A DNA stretch of 64,000 bases from positions 372,001 to 436,000 of the forward strand of contig OOIN01000034.1 in NCBI GenBank assembly GCA_900323505.1. Reading direction: 5' to 3'. This DNA comes from Ustilago trichophora (lineage: Eukaryota > Basidiomycota > Ustilaginomycetes > Ustilaginales > Ustilaginaceae). Of the stretch, positions 1 to 10,678 are shown in pieces. A model generated the notes under the pieces. It saw only the letters and a program-made list of their open reading frames with translations. It made no database searches and was not told the DNA's origin. How positions within the stretch are numbered: the stretch's first letter is position 1; the number at the start of each line of letters is the position of its first letter. The position numbers were made by a program, and so were the translations under genes.

Positions 1-879
1 CAAGCAGAACGCAAATGCGAAGCGAAAGACTAACAAATACTGTACAGTACAGTGGCTTACGCAGAAGCCGCTGCTTCCTTCAGCCGCACATCCATCTTAT
101 GCAGAAATACACGCGTGAAACGCCTGCTCGATGAATTTGCAAAGAAAAAAAAGGTCAGGGTCGAGATGGTCTGAGCGCAGATCCATCAGCTCTATGAAAG
201 AGACGGTCTAACATCTTCAAGATTTCGACTTAGCAAGAAGATTGTCTCGGTACGCTGGTTGAGAGATCAATTGTCGCTCGTGCCAAGGGTTCGCATTGAG
301 AGAGCACATTGCTCTCGCTTGCTTGGGCTTCACGAGGCGGTGTTTGACGAGCGGATTAGCGAGCCAGAGCATCCAGCATCTGAAAAGAAGACGGTCCCAC
401 AAGGCAGTTGGTTGTCGCAGTGTCGAGCAATTAGCTGTTAGGTGGAGGTTTGGTCTGGAAATAGAAAACCGCTATGCAAGCAGAAGAGGAAAATAGGACG
501 ATCTTTTCTGGCTCGCCTGTCAAAGGCAGACCGACCAACTCCAATTTTTGAACAACGGCGGGAGGAATTTCAGTGTTTTCAAACAAAGGATGCCGCAGAT
601 ATGCGTCATGACGCTTTGCTATTCTTTGCAGATCAGCGTTGGCTCGCCTACTGCACTTGGCGCCCAATTGCTACGCCGGCGACTCCATTCCGTCTGACCT
701 GTCTCCTGCCGCTGCTTCTGCCCCACTTTGCCTTAACCCATCCGCACATCCGCTCGCCGATACAAATCCATCAGCCAGCCAAAATACCTAATTGTTGAGA
801 TCAAAGCTGTCTTCCAACACCATCACCATCTTCCCCATCATCACCACCATCGCCATCAACATCGTATTCCTCTCACATC
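1..879. other. Gene-free left flank and leader of the next gene
   Basis: No open frame here has convincing coding character or a recognisable domain; short frames occur on both strands but lack homology and clear splice structure. Positions 39-54 hold a TACAG-type repeat also found elsewhere in the window. The last 60-80 bases are CA- and CT-rich (repeated CATCACCA-like units), typical of a fungal 5' leader for the gene starting at 880. Confidence 0.5.
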
Positions 880-2223
880 ATGGCTCCAATTCTCAACGTA
901 AGTGTGTTCATGTCGTCATCGCTAAACGTGTGGCACTCAGCTGACCCTTCTGCTTGATTACATTGATCGTCTACATACACGGCTACAGTTCCACGCTGGT
1001 TCGCTTCCCAGCTTCGCCCTCCGTCTCAAGTCGGATGATTCGCTCGACAGCCTCAAGGCTCGCGCAGCTAAGAAGATTCGTCTCCAGCTTGACGATGGAA
1101 TCCCACTCGTGATCAAGTACGGCTGGTCTAACCAGACTTATACCCTCGAAGACTGTAAGTGCACAAGAACTAGGTCTAATTGGCGTAAACGATTCCCGAG
1201 GCTGATCCCTTCATCTTTTCATCCTCCTGAATCCTATTTCGCATCTCCTAGCTGACGACTGGGAGATCTTCCTCGAGCGATTCGGCAACGAGAAGGAGGC
1301 TGACCGTAAGTACTCAATTGCAAGGTGAAAGTCTGCCTGCTTGGTGGCTGATTCTGAAACTGAAATGTTCGTTGAATTCCATTCTTCGGCTGAATGCCAC
1401 AGTCTATCTCGAATCCCCCGAAATCCCCAGCCACAACGCTGACGAGCACTCTGCTGACGGCACACACGAGGGTCCCAACGTGCCCGTTGTTGACGAGTCC
1501 ACCCTGGTCCACCGCACCCCTGGTCGTGGCAAGAGCGGCGGTGTTAGCATCCACCGCGTTGCCGCACCTTACATCCCTTCTGCCGACGACTACAGCGAAG
1601 CAGGCGGAGTCACTGCTGGAGGCCGAGACTCGATCATGTACCCCCCTCCTCGCGAGCCTGCCCCCGCACCCGGTTACAGCAAGCCTACCGCTCCCACCCT
1701 TCCGGGCCCAAAGGCGACCCACGACGACGCCGTTTCGACCCACACTACCAAGACTCGCAAGACCAACCAGACCGTCTCCTCGGTGCCTTCGCACAAGATC
1801 GCCTTCCAGGAGTTTCACTCGCAGCTCGGCGTGCGTCTTCTCAAGGGCAGCATCGGTCCCATTCAGGATGTGCCCATGATGCTCAAGTCTGGATACCGCC
1901 ACGTCTATGTCAGTCGCAGCTTTGCACTGAACCACGGATTCATTCCCAAGGATACCACTCCGGGCACATACGGTTTCAACGGTATTACCAACCTTGGCAA
2001 GTGGCCCGTTCAGGTCGGATCCAAGGCCGTCCCTTGCACTGTGATGCTCGCCGAGGACAGCTACTTCCCCGTTATCTTGGGTAGGAGCTTTATGGAGAAG
2101 CGTGGCGTGCGCACTGATCCCATCGATATGACTTCGGTCACCTTCATGGACAATGGTGAGCGTGCTGATGTTGAGGTGGTTGTCGTCAGGGATGAGCACG
2201 GAGAGCCCGTCCCCATTCCCTAA
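880..2223 (+). CDS. PB1/ubiquitin-like plus retropepsin-like domain protein
   Basis: Four exons fit: 880-897, 989-1154, 1252-1305 and 1403-2223, with GTAAGT donors, AG acceptors and a continuous frame. The N-terminal ~80 residues (FHAGSLPSFALRLKSDD..., ending in an acidic DSDDWEIFLERFG patch) look like a PB1 or ubiquitin-like fold. A low-complexity Pro/Ser linker follows. The last ~130 residues match the layout of a retropepsin-like aspartyl protease: a first strand-turn (MMLKSGYRHVYVSRSFALNHGF), then a PVILGRSFMEKRG segment. The D[TS]G catalytic triplet of that family appears here as KSG, so the fold may be retained without peptidase activity. Function is unknown; a binding or scaffold role is inference. 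Domain assignment is by pattern only. Confidence 0.8.
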
Positions 2224-2615
2224 TCCAATGGCATTCCGCACACATCAGCTTGACCAAAGTGATTAGCTGTCATGATTCCTCTGCTCACGCTACTCCCCGC
2301 ACAGTGATGGTAAGGGCTAGCAGTTATCCGACCAACGACTCCTTCTGATACCAGACTCTATTATGTAATTAAGGAACTCCGCATGTCTCTCGAACCAAAT
2401 ACGCCAGAATGCAACACTCTTTGCTTCGCAAATCCTTGACATTGCTAAACCATGAGAACGACGATATGAACAAACGCTACAAACATGCGAATACGATACA
2501 GAACGAGACCAGAAAAGAGTGATTAATATGTACGATCGGGCCGAAAAGTTTGGCGAAACGCTGTTGACAAGACAGCATGCGACATTGTGTTGCCGGAACC
2601 AGATGGAAATCGAGC
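2224..2615. other. Intergenic, 3' flanks of two convergent genes
   Basis: About 390 bases between the retropepsin-like gene (+) and a candidate small gene (-). AT-richer than its neighbours. I see no other gene or structured element. Confidence 0.5.
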
Positions 2616-2975
2616 TTAGGACGAACGCAATCCGGACAAGCTATGATTGCTAAACAGGTTTTTGAGATTCTTGAATTTCAACGAGCGCGACAAGCGATAA
2701 GCGACGCTGTTGTTTCGTCTTCGGCGACGGATGCTGGCTCTGTCGCTGGCGGAGCGGCTGTTGGAGGAGGAGGATGAAGAATCGGTGGTGTAGATTATGC
2801 CTCCGACCAAGGTAGCGTCTTCTGCCCAGGAGCGGGCGTATTCGGCTTCACGCTTGGCTCGATAGCATCGATCTCGACGGTCCAGTTCTGATCGAGGGAC
2901 TCGCTCAGAGGGATGAAGAAAGACTATCCCTGCCGTTTGGCGGAATGCTCGTGGGTGGGTGTAGATGAGAGACAT
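2616..2975 (-). CDS. Possible small basic protein, 119 aa
   Basis: A single-exon ATG frame of 119 codons on the minus strand. Upstream of the ATG lies a TATA-like element (about 3049-3056) followed by a ~70-base CT/CA-rich leader, the arrangement of real genes in this window. Third codon positions favour C, as in neighbouring genes. The product has a Ser run near residues 66-71, then an Arg cluster (RRRRRNN), and ends in a Lys/Leu/Ser-rich tail. No signal peptide, membrane segment or known domain is evident. The TATA element could also read in the plus direction, so the promoter evidence is not strand-specific. No function is proposed. Confidence 0.42.
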   Translation of the reverse strand: MSLIYTHPRAFRQTAGIVFLHPSERVPRSELDRRDRCYRAKREAEYARSWAEDATLVGGIIYTTDSSSSSSNSRSASDRASIRRRRRNNSVAYRLSRSLKFKNLKNLFSNHSLSGLRSS

Positions 2976-3820
2976 GTCGGGGAGCGGTGGCTGGTGTGAT
3001 GTTCAGGATGTTGAGGCTTGGATGATGATGTGGAGATGAGTGATGCAGTATATAAGGGTTCAATGAAAAGAGCGGTGCGCTAGGGAACACTCTCGAAATC
3101 AAGATGGACCAGAAGGTATGTAGGGGAACAGATGGTGGGAAGCGGAAGAGTAGCATCACATGGATACTTTGAGGATGAAAGGATAGCGGAGACATAATGC
3201 TGACCGGCAAGCGCCGTGCAAGTGCGGGGGTTGCCTGCTGGCACACACTTGAGCACTTTATCAGCATCAGATTCAACCTCCACCCTCAAGATCGACGCGA
3301 TTCGGCCGCCGGTCCTTGACGCTTTCTCGCTGTGAACCTACTTGCCTGCAAGCCAAGTTTGGTGTCGGCTCACAGGCTTCGCGCGGCATCGGCTAGGATC
3401 CTTGGTTTTGCGAAGAGCTAATCGGTTGATCCAGCCTAAGCAGGACGAAGCCGAAAGCACGGCATAACAGAGTACAATCACAATCATTGGTGAGATTGTT
3501 GTCAGGGTCCAACAGCAGGCGAGATGCGTGGGCAAAGGATGTGGAATGCCGGAATATTCAAGATCAGTTTGTTGTTTACGCCAGCCTAACACTTTTCTTT
3601 TGGCCGCAAGTTTTCAGCGTAGAGCACTGTATGTTGTGCGACCCCCTTTTTTTTTCTTTTTTTTTTTTTTTTTTGTCTTTGGGTTCCGATGATCCGACAG
3701 TTTTGCCGGCTTCGTTATCAAGAAGATTTCACACTGTCAAAAGTGTTGTTCATTATCTTGTTCCTCTCGGTCAACCTCCATCTTGAGACGTTTAGAAACA
3801 TCGATCATCAATTAGCCATC
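2976..3820. other. Intergenic between candidate small gene and APRT
   Basis: Divergent spacer. It holds the TATA-like sequence near 3049-3056, a T-rich tract at about 3649-3675, and the APRT leader. No supported coding region. Confidence 0.5.
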
Positions 3821-4713
3821 ATGTCGGACGTTGCTCATCTAAAGTCGCTTTTCCGTAAGTCATACATCCCGCTGCACCTAGCCTAGCCTGTCCTTGTGGC
3901 ACAACCTTGATGTCACATGTAAAAGCCGTATCGTGCTCAACCAAAATTCATCTGTGCTATGTTACAATGCTCCCACTGGGTGCTATGACAGGCTTCTACG
4001 ACGATTACCCCAAGAAGGGAATCCGATTCTGTGATATTCTTCCCGTCCTTCGCGACCCGCTCGCCTTCGAGTTGCTCATCACCAACATTGTCTCGCACAT
4101 TTTCACCCACACCATCCCTTCTCTCGACGACTCTACCCCTGCCCCCACCGAGACTTCCACCCCCTTGGAACCCGGTGCCAAGTCCTACGGCACCCGCAAG
4201 ATCGACGCTGTCGTCGGTCTCGACGCCCGAGGCTTCCTTCTCGGTCCCGCCATCGCACAGCGACTCGGATGCGGTTTCGTCCCCGTCCGCAAAGTCGGCA
4301 AGCTCCCCGGAGAGTGCGTTCAGGCATCCTACATGAAGGAGTACGGAGAGGACGTCTTTGAAATGCAAAAGGACGCCCTCGCTCCCAACTCGCGCGTACT
4401 CGTCATTGACGATTTGATCGCAACCGGTGGTAGCGCAAAGGCCGCAGGAGAGCTCGTCAAAAAGTGTGGAAGCAAGGTCGTCGAATACGTCTTTGTCGTT
4501 GCTATCCCTTTCCTCAAGGGCGCAGAGCAGCTCGATGCCCCTTCCTATCAGTAAGTAAACAACCCCTCAGGAGCAGCAGCAGCAGGCGACGCTAAAATCT
4601 ACAGACCAATTGTACAAGTATTGACGTTCGTCTCTCTCTCTCTCTCTCTTTCTGTGTGTTGTTTTGCTTTCTGTGTGTTGTTTTGCTTCAATAGCCTCGT
4701 CGAGGTCGACTAA
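3821..4713 (+). CDS. APT1: Adenine phosphoribosyltransferase
   Basis: Converts adenine and PRPP to AMP in purine salvage; cytosolic. Exons 3821-3854, 3992-4550, 4605-4625 and 4695-4713 give a 210-residue protein, close to the usual family size of 180-190 plus a small insert (about residues 55-70, Pro/Thr-rich). Visible motifs: FYDDYPKKGIRFCDILPVL near the start, GLDARGFLLGPAIA, and the PRPP-binding VLVIDDLIATGGSAKAA. The last two exons are only 21 and 19 nt. They are needed to restore the C-terminal ...VLTLVEVD expected for the family; without them the frame stops just after the second exon. The third donor reads GTTCGT, which is non-consensus. The gene converges on Rpn7 with ~230 bases between. 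Confidence 0.93.
4649..4686 (+). repeat. 19-nt tandem duplication in last APRT intron
   Basis: Two perfect adjacent copies of a 19-base unit (TTTCTGTGTGTTGTTTTGC) at 4649-4667 and 4668-4686, directly before the final acceptor of APRT and after a (TC)n run. It lengthens the polypyrimidine part of this intron. Confidence 0.9.
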
Positions 4714-4945
4714 TCGCACCTCGCAGTAAGAAGATTGATGCTCTTTCTTTCCCACTGCGCAAACGCAAGTCGCTCAATTTCGACTCCTCACATTACATGT
4801 ACAACATACATCGCCGCCAGTAAAAGAAAGAATGGGGCAATTTGCGCCTCGTATACACACGCATAGACCTCACAGCACATCTTGACACACACAGGCTCAC
4901 TCGGTTGCGAGGAATGCATATTGCTGGACAAGGCGTGAATGCGAT

Positions 4946-6224
4946 CTACAAGGCGGTTCGCGAGAGCTTTTGCAACGAGTCTGTTCAAGCAGATGAAATG
5001 GAATGAGAAGGAAACAAAGTCAGCAATCTGAACCAGGCCAATGCCACCAGAGATCTCCCATTCTGTTGTGGTGAACTTACTGAGCAAAAGATCGCCCTCC
5101 TTGATAATCTTGGTGTACTGTGCGTTCTTATGATCCGGTCTGCGCGTCTCTACAATCCCGTGCACCTTGTCGATCACCGCTGGCAGACGACCAGACGAAA
5201 TGAATCTTGACAGTTCGCTGTCGATGAAGTCACCAGAGACGCCGAAAGCCGTTGCCATATTGTCGATCGAAAGCGACTGGTAGCTCTCGAGCAGCTGCGA
5301 GTAGGCGATGATGCGCATCTCTCTGACGTAGTATCGGGCGTGCTGATGCAGGGCGCGCGAGGTGAGGATGTGGGTCTGTTCGACATCTGCCAAAGCGCGG
5401 AAGAAGTTGCCATATTCGCAAGCATACAGGCTGGTGACAAAGGATCGCAGGTGAGGGATCTCGTCGATGACTTGGAGCACTTCGGGCGAGTCGATGATCT
5501 TCTTCTTGAGATCAGTTCGCTTGAGCGTCAGGGCGTTGGCGAGCACGGTGAGTGTGATAAAGTCGTTGTAGTCGATCAGTTCGGTTGCTGTGAATGTGCT
5601 GAGTGCGTCAAGGAAGAGCTGTCCACCGGCTTTAAAGTCACGAATCGAAAGCAGGTGCAGGCCTTCGTACACCTTGAGTCGGTTTCTTCGCTCCCAGTCA
5701 CCTCCCTCCTCGACCAACTTCTTGGCCTCAGCAATTGATGTGGTCACAACATCAGTATCGCCAAAGAAGAGACCGATTCGCACCTTTGTCAGCGTCAGAT
5801 CCAACTTCGAGCCAAGTCCTGCACCCTTCGATACGGCGAGGTTGTGCGCCTCCAACGCCTTCTCCTTGTCACCAATCTTTGCATAGTATGCGGCCCGCTG
5901 ACGAAGCACGCCATTGATTTCCATCTCGCCCTCGTTCTCCTCCACCTCCTTTTGCTTCTCGTCAAGCTTCTGCAGCTCCTCCTTGTTTTTAGCCTCAAGT
6001 CGCTTGAGCAACGATTTGTCCTCCTTCAACAGCCCTTTGAGCGAAGCATCGCTGAGAATCAGCTGGTAGTACGGTGCCATCTCATCTCTCTCGATGCCTT
6101 CGAGTAGCGCTTGTTGCGAGGCCTGCAGCGAGGACGATGGGAGATGCTGTGCATGGTGTGCAAGCAGGAAGAGGTGCTGCTGCAGCTTGAGGTTGGGGAT
6201 TGGCTGAACTGTCTCCTCGTCCAT
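4946..6224 (-). CDS. RPN7: 26S proteasome regulatory subunit Rpn7 (PSMD6)
   Basis: Lid subunit of the 19S regulatory particle. Two exons, 5081-6224 and 4946-4980, give 392 residues, the normal family size. The second exon is only 35 nt and supplies the C-terminal helix ...LLLNSLQKLSRTAL, which matches the family's ...GDLLL..QKLSR end; reading through the intron would add a spurious tail. An N-terminal helical region with a charged coiled coil (about residues 60-110) precedes TPR-like repeats (AAYYAKIGDKEKALEAH). A PCI domain covers about residues 220-350 (SFVTSLYACEYGNFFRAL, MATAFGVSGDFIDSELSRFI). The start has a strong Kozak context (GCCACCATGG). Csn1, its COP9 paralogue, lies at 43.5 kb. 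Confidence 0.95.
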
Positions 6225-6657
6225 GGTGGCTATATAAGCTGTGTCGGTCTACGTGTGTGAGGAATACCGATGGAATGTGTGTGCGGAGCGAACGGTACCT
6301 GTGCAAAGTCGACGATGGTGTAGAGATGCAGTTGAGTGGATAGGAAGGCGAGTGTTGGTTCGAGCTGCGCGGCCCAAGCCCAAGACGCGGTGGAGGTTGG
6401 AATTACTGAGCGATCACGCTGTTGCTTACATAAGCGAGCCATCTTTGACTCAATTGAGCACTTCGTTTCGCTCCTCGTCCGACTGCCTTCAATGGCACCT
6501 GGCGGTGTCTCTACGTAGTGAGAGCAGCAGGAATCAGAGTTTAGTCTTCCAACACCGTCGCCGTATGCTGATCGAGGATCATGACCAAAGCAAGACGGGC
6601 CAAAAATATCATGTACATTTTTTGTGTACTGGATTTAAGGCGTGATTTTTGGGATTG

Positions 6658-6693
<36 letters not shown>

Positions 6694-6878
6694 GAGTCTT
6701 GCCAGAGCCTTCTCATCATTTGACCAGGTCGCAACAATGTCCTGGCAGCTGTGATCGTGAAGGATCAATCTTTTACACAGCATGCGAATATCGGGTACAA
6801 GTACAGTCTGGAATGAAAAGCACCATCAAAACAGGATCATCACCAGACGTGGATGCTTCGAGTTGGGAAACTGCAGTG
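6225..6878. other. Rpn7 upstream region and Y14 3' flank
   Basis: Tandem minus-strand genes flank this 650-base stretch. A TATATAAG-like sequence sits almost against the Rpn7 ATG (6228-6238), probably too close to act as a TATA box for that gene. A 30-base T run occupies 6663-6692. No gene seen. Confidence 0.5.
6663..6692. repeat. Poly-T tract, 30 nt
   Basis: Uninterrupted T30 downstream of Y14 on the plus strand (poly-A on the minus strand). No target-site duplication or retroelement body was seen beside it. Confidence 0.95.
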
Positions 6879-7679
6879 TCACCTGCCTGGACTACGGCTA
6901 CGGTCTCGATTTGCCGCTCGCCTTGATCCTGCACCACGACCGGCAGAGGCAGCACCGCCGGCTGATGGCTTGACAAAGGCAAAGTCCGCTTTGAGGTCCT
7001 GGTCCAGCAACGTGAGTCCTTCGCTACACGCCTGTATCGCTGCCTGTGCCTCTTCCTGCTCGGCGAACTCTAGTAGAGCATATCCCTATTCAAGCGACAT
7101 AATAAAGATGGAGAGAGTATGATCAGTCAGGCTTTGTTGGGCTTCAAGGAGGGGCATCAGGGTCGTACTTACCTTGACGTAGCCCGTACGTCGGTCGAGA
7201 TTGAGATGGCAACTCCTCACAGAGCCATAATCCAAGAACTTGTCGATGACCTCCTCTTCGGTCGCTTCTTCATGAACGTTGGTCACGACAATCACCCATC
7301 CTTCCACGGCTGCAGAGATAGAGGGATGCAGAACTTGAGAGTAAGCAGTGATATTCGAGTCTGGCTGAGGGCTCAAGATGCTACTTACATTTGACAGCGC
7401 GGGCTCCGCTATCCGCGGTCTCATCTAGTGATTCGAAATTGCCCGTTTTCACACCTTCGGATGCTGCACCGCCGCCTCGGGGGTCGAAGCCTCTTCCTCT
7501 TCGCTTGATGTTCGGGTCTGTATGTGAGAGAAGGGATGACAAGATGCGTTAGGAGACAGCCTAGCTCAGGATATTGGAGACCCGCAACACTGGAAGCACT
7601 TACCATCGTCCATGTCGACGTCGTCATCAACCGCGTTGGCGGCTCTGTCCTCTTCCATCTTGATCTCTTCTTGTGGCAT
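6879..7679 (-). CDS. Y14: Exon junction complex RNA-binding protein Y14 (RBM8A)
   Basis: Partner of Mago in the exon junction complex, acting in nuclear mRNP assembly, export and decay. Four exons on the minus strand: 7604-7679, 7389-7517, 7173-7309 and 6879-7085, giving 182 residues. One RRM spans about residues 68-150, with RNP2-type [21 protein letters not shown] and the near-invariant [20 protein letters not shown]14 uses this RRM face to bind Mago rather than RNA. The C-terminus is Gly/Arg-rich and ends RDRSRSPGR, an RS tail typical of metazoan and fungal Y14. The N-terminus is acidic (DDDVDMDD). It diverges from THOC1 with ~290 bases between the starts. Confidence 0.95.
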
Positions 7680-7966
7680 CTCGTCTTGGTCTCAAGTTGC
7701 CATGAATCGGAGCTATAGTCGATACTTTTGAGGTAGTCGAAGAACAAGAAGAAAGTGTCGAAGCGCGTGCATTTGGCTCGTGCTTGTTTGGATAGGTGCC
7801 CAAGTGGAGCAAAAGGGTCCGCAAATATAGACCGTGTTCCGAGATCTCTGTCAGAAGACGCATAACTCGCGCCTCTTTGCCGAAACCTCTCCTTGACCTT
7901 TCCAACGCAATCCTCTTCAATCCCCATTCCGAAACAGAACGGCGGCCACGCATCTCGCACTTCGGC
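7680..7966. promoter_or_regulatory. Bidirectional promoter region of Y14 and THOC1
   Basis: The 287 bases between the two divergent ATGs must carry both leaders and promoters. The THOC1 frame stays open upstream to an ATG at 7796, which would shorten the spacer to 116 bases. No clear TATA box. Confidence 0.5.
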
Positions 7967-10678
7967 ATGAACCTCTCCGAAACGGCTGCGGACAGGCTTC
8001 ACCGGTGCCTGACCGAGCTTGTCCCGTCTCTACTTGCTGCCCTGACCGACCTTCGAGCAGCCCATCCACAACAACTTCTCCTTCCCTTCAGCCAGATTCA
8101 TGACACTCTCAAGCCTCTCGTCGACACAACGGACGTAAAGGAAGCCTTTGGAATCGTAGAAGGCCTCTCCACTGCTGATAGAGATGGTCCTCAAGTGCGG
8201 GTAAGGAATCTATGCCTCGAGATCAGCAACAATCAACTCCGCAAAGTCGTGCTCGAAGATCCATCAGGGCTGACCGCCAACCAAGAAACTGGAAGCAGCA
8301 ACAACAACGATGCTTTGCAAAGCGAGCTTGCCTCCACATTCGATCGTCTTGATGCTATCCTTGCACTCTCCCTACACGACTTGGTGGACCCGACATTGCC
8401 GCTATCACTCGTAGAAGAGCTCATCGAAAGCCAGCCCATCTCGACATGCTCGCGGCTGTTCGGATATACAGAATCGCGTGTTAAGCCCCTCACTATCGAC
8501 CTTCACCCGACACGAGGCAAGGGCTTGGTCGTGCTACGTACCTGTAACGAACTGCTCAGACGGCTCTCCAAGCCCTCGCAACAACACACAGTGTTCGCGG
8601 GTCGCATTCTGAGCTTGCTCGCCAAGGTCTTTCCACTCGGCGAGAGGAGTGGTGTCAATCTGCGCGGAGATTTCAATGTTGAAAACAAAACTCATATTGA
8701 GGATGATACGGAGGGCGACGACGATGCGGCTGTTGCTAGCGGTGACAAAGACGAGAGAGATCAGATCTTCAAAGTGGACTTCGACTTTTACCAACTCTTC
8801 TGGAAGGTGCAGCGCTTCTTTTCGAATCCACCGCTGCTCATGGGTGCTCAGGACTCATCACGTCCATCCACAAGAAGTGTCACTCCAGCCGATGTGGGTG
8901 AAGCAGATCACAATACCGACGAAGATCCCGCCCCTGATGGAGCCAAGGGCGCAATGGCAGAGCTGCGAATTAGCACCGCCAAGATTCTCAAGCTTTTCAG
9001 TGCAGTGACCAAGCGCGAGAAAGAGCTAGCAGGGGCAGCAAGCGCTGAAGAGGCCAAGACAGCCAACAACAAACGCGGAACCAACGCTTCACAAGCCAAC
9101 TCTGGAAGTGCTACTCCTCTGACTAACAAGAGAGGAAGCAGCAACGGAGCGCCCAACACCGGATACATTGTCGGCAAATCGATCGGCAAGACGAGCGAAG
9201 AGCCGCCCAGAAAGCGCATCCGTCCCGACATTGTAGATGGCGTCAAGACTAATGGCGTAGGCGCCGACGTAGCGATGGTCGAGGACGAAGAAGAGGCAGA
9301 GGAGGTGGCCGCAGCTGACGGCGTACACTTCTTCCCAACATATCTTACTGGACGCAAGCTTTTTGAATACGAGATCAGGGACACGTCTTTCCGCAAGCAT
9401 ATCTTGGTCCAGTACCTTGTCCTGTTCCAATATCTGCTCTCCTTTACACCGGCGGCCAAGGAAAACTGGAAGGACTGGAAGAACAAGACGTTGCAAGCAC
9501 TCTTCACCCTTGAAGAAGCTGATGAGCGCTGGATCCGCTCCACATGGCGCGAGATCCAGGCGCTGATCCGCGAAATCCAGCCCGATGGACGACTCTTCCT
9601 CGAATCAGTACTCGAAGTACTGAAGCGGGAAGCCAACTGGATCCGATGGAAGACGGAATCGTGCCCCTCAATCGAGAAGCCACCTCTCTCCCCCGACCAG
9701 ATTGCGCAATTTGCCTCTGCACGAGCTTTACTTCTCCGCAAGCCCGCGCCGTATCCACACAAACTAGGCACAGCCGCACTATCCGAACTCTGGCTAGACG
9801 GTCTCAAACCTCCCGTCCCAGGCACGCGTCGAGTCGAAAACGAGATGGGCGAATACGAAACCGTCGCAACGGACGGTCTGGAAGAACTCGAGTTCCTACC
9901 CCCGATCCCTAGCCTGGAGCATTATAACAAGTCGATCATGCGGGAAAAGATGAAGCTGGACCTGCGGAAGAAGCAGCTTGGCAGCGATCCTGAGGTGATT
10001 GAGTCAGAGTTGGGCAAGGAGGAGGAGGAGAAGTTGGCGAACGATGAGCGAGTGCAGATGACGATTGAGACGATGCAGAGTTTGGCATGGAGGGCGCTCA
10101 GGGTGGCGAGTCGGGATCATCTGCATCTGTTTGGAAAGCCCGATCGACCAGAAAACATCCAAGGGCTGTTGAACGCGATGGAGGAGGAGCGCAAGCCGAA
10201 ACCGAAATCTGCACCGCAGCCGAGGGACGCAGCGGCGGAGGAAGGTGCTGCGAAGAGCGCAGATGAGCCCAAAGGGCCCACTGATAGCAGCAAAGAGCAA
10301 GTGGAGGAAGGTTCTGCAGCCGCCGAGACAAGCAAAGACGAGGACGCTGCGAAGCCCGTACAAGAGGAGGAAGACACGGAAATGAAGGACCCTTCGCCAG
10401 AAGCTTCTGCCGAACAGGCGAGCAAGGACGTCAAGGAAGCAGCGGAAGATCCGACAACTGTTCCGGTTGCCATCCCCGCCGTGCCAGCATCACCGCAGGT
10501 ATCGCAGCCGGCAGAGGAGGCGAAAGAGGAGGTCGATCCGGCGTCAGGACGGGATACACCAGCGGAACAGAAAGACAGAGTCGCAGAGGTATATGACGAT
10601 CCTGCTTCAGGATGGGTTACTGTTGCACAAGCTGCAAAACAAGAGCAAGACGTCGAGATGTCCGAAGCGACTGCCTAG
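7967..10678 (+). CDS. THOC1: THO complex subunit 1 (THOC1/Hpr1)
   Basis: Nuclear THO/TREX subunit coupling transcription to mRNA export. Single exon, 903 residues from the ATG at 7967; an in-frame ATG at 7796 would add 57 residues but reaches into the Y14 promoter and looks non-conserved. The THOC1 core is recognisable near residues 455-500 (LTGRKLFEYEIRDTSFRKHI, then LVQYLVLFQYLLSFTP), followed by helical segments (ERWIRSTWREIQALI, WIRWKTESCPSIE). Residues ~380-450 form a low-complexity nuclear-type insert with KKR/RKRIR clusters. The last ~180 residues are Glu/Ala/Lys-rich and disordered. No death domain was seen. The protein is longer than animal THOC1 (about 650) because of the insert and tail. 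Confidence 0.88.
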   Translation: MNLSETAADRLHRCLTELVPSLLAALTDLRAAHPQQLLLPFSQIHDTLKPLVDTTDVKEAFGIVEGLSTADRDGPQVRVRNLCLEISNNQLRKVVLEDPSGLTANQETGSSNNNDALQSELASTFDRLDAILALSLHDLVDPTLPLSLVEELIESQPISTCSRLFGYTESRVKPLTIDLHPTRGKGLVVLRTCNELLRRLSKPSQQHTVFAGRILSLLAKVFPLGERSGVNLRGDFNVENKTHIEDDTEGDDDAAVASGDKDERDQIFKVDFDFYQLFWKVQRFFSNPPLLMGAQDSSRPSTRSVTPADVGEADHNTDEDPAPDGAKGAMAELRISTAKILKLFSAVTKREKELAGAASAEEAKTANNKRGTNASQANSGSATPLTNKRGSSNGAPNTGYIVGKSIGKTSEEPPRKRIRPDIVDGVKTNGVGADVAMVEDEEEAEEVAAADGVHFFPTYLTGRKLFEYEIRDTSFRKHILVQYLVLFQYLLSFTPAAKENWKDWKNKTLQALFTLEEADERWIRSTWREIQALIREIQPDGRLFLESVLEVLKREANWIRWKTESCPSIEKPPLSPDQIAQFASARALLLRKPAPYPHKLGTAALSELWLDGLKPPVPGTRRVENEMGEYETVATDGLEELEFLPPIPSLEHYNKSIMREKMKLDLRKKQLGSDPEVIESELGKEEEEKLANDERVQMTIETMQSLAWRALRVASRDHLHLFGKPDRPENIQGLLNAMEEERKPKPKSAPQPRDAAAEEGAAKSADEPKGPTDSSKEQVEEGSAAAETSKDEDAAKPVQEEEDTEMKDPSPEASAEQASKDVKEAAEDPTTVPVAIPAVPASPQVSQPAEEAKEEVDPASGRDTPAEQKDRVAEVYDDPASGWVTVAQAAKQEQDVEMSEATA

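Noticed and set aside
6228..6238. TATATAAG as TATA box of Rpn7
   Set aside because: It lies within about 15 bases of the ATG, too close to direct transcription of a leader for that gene.
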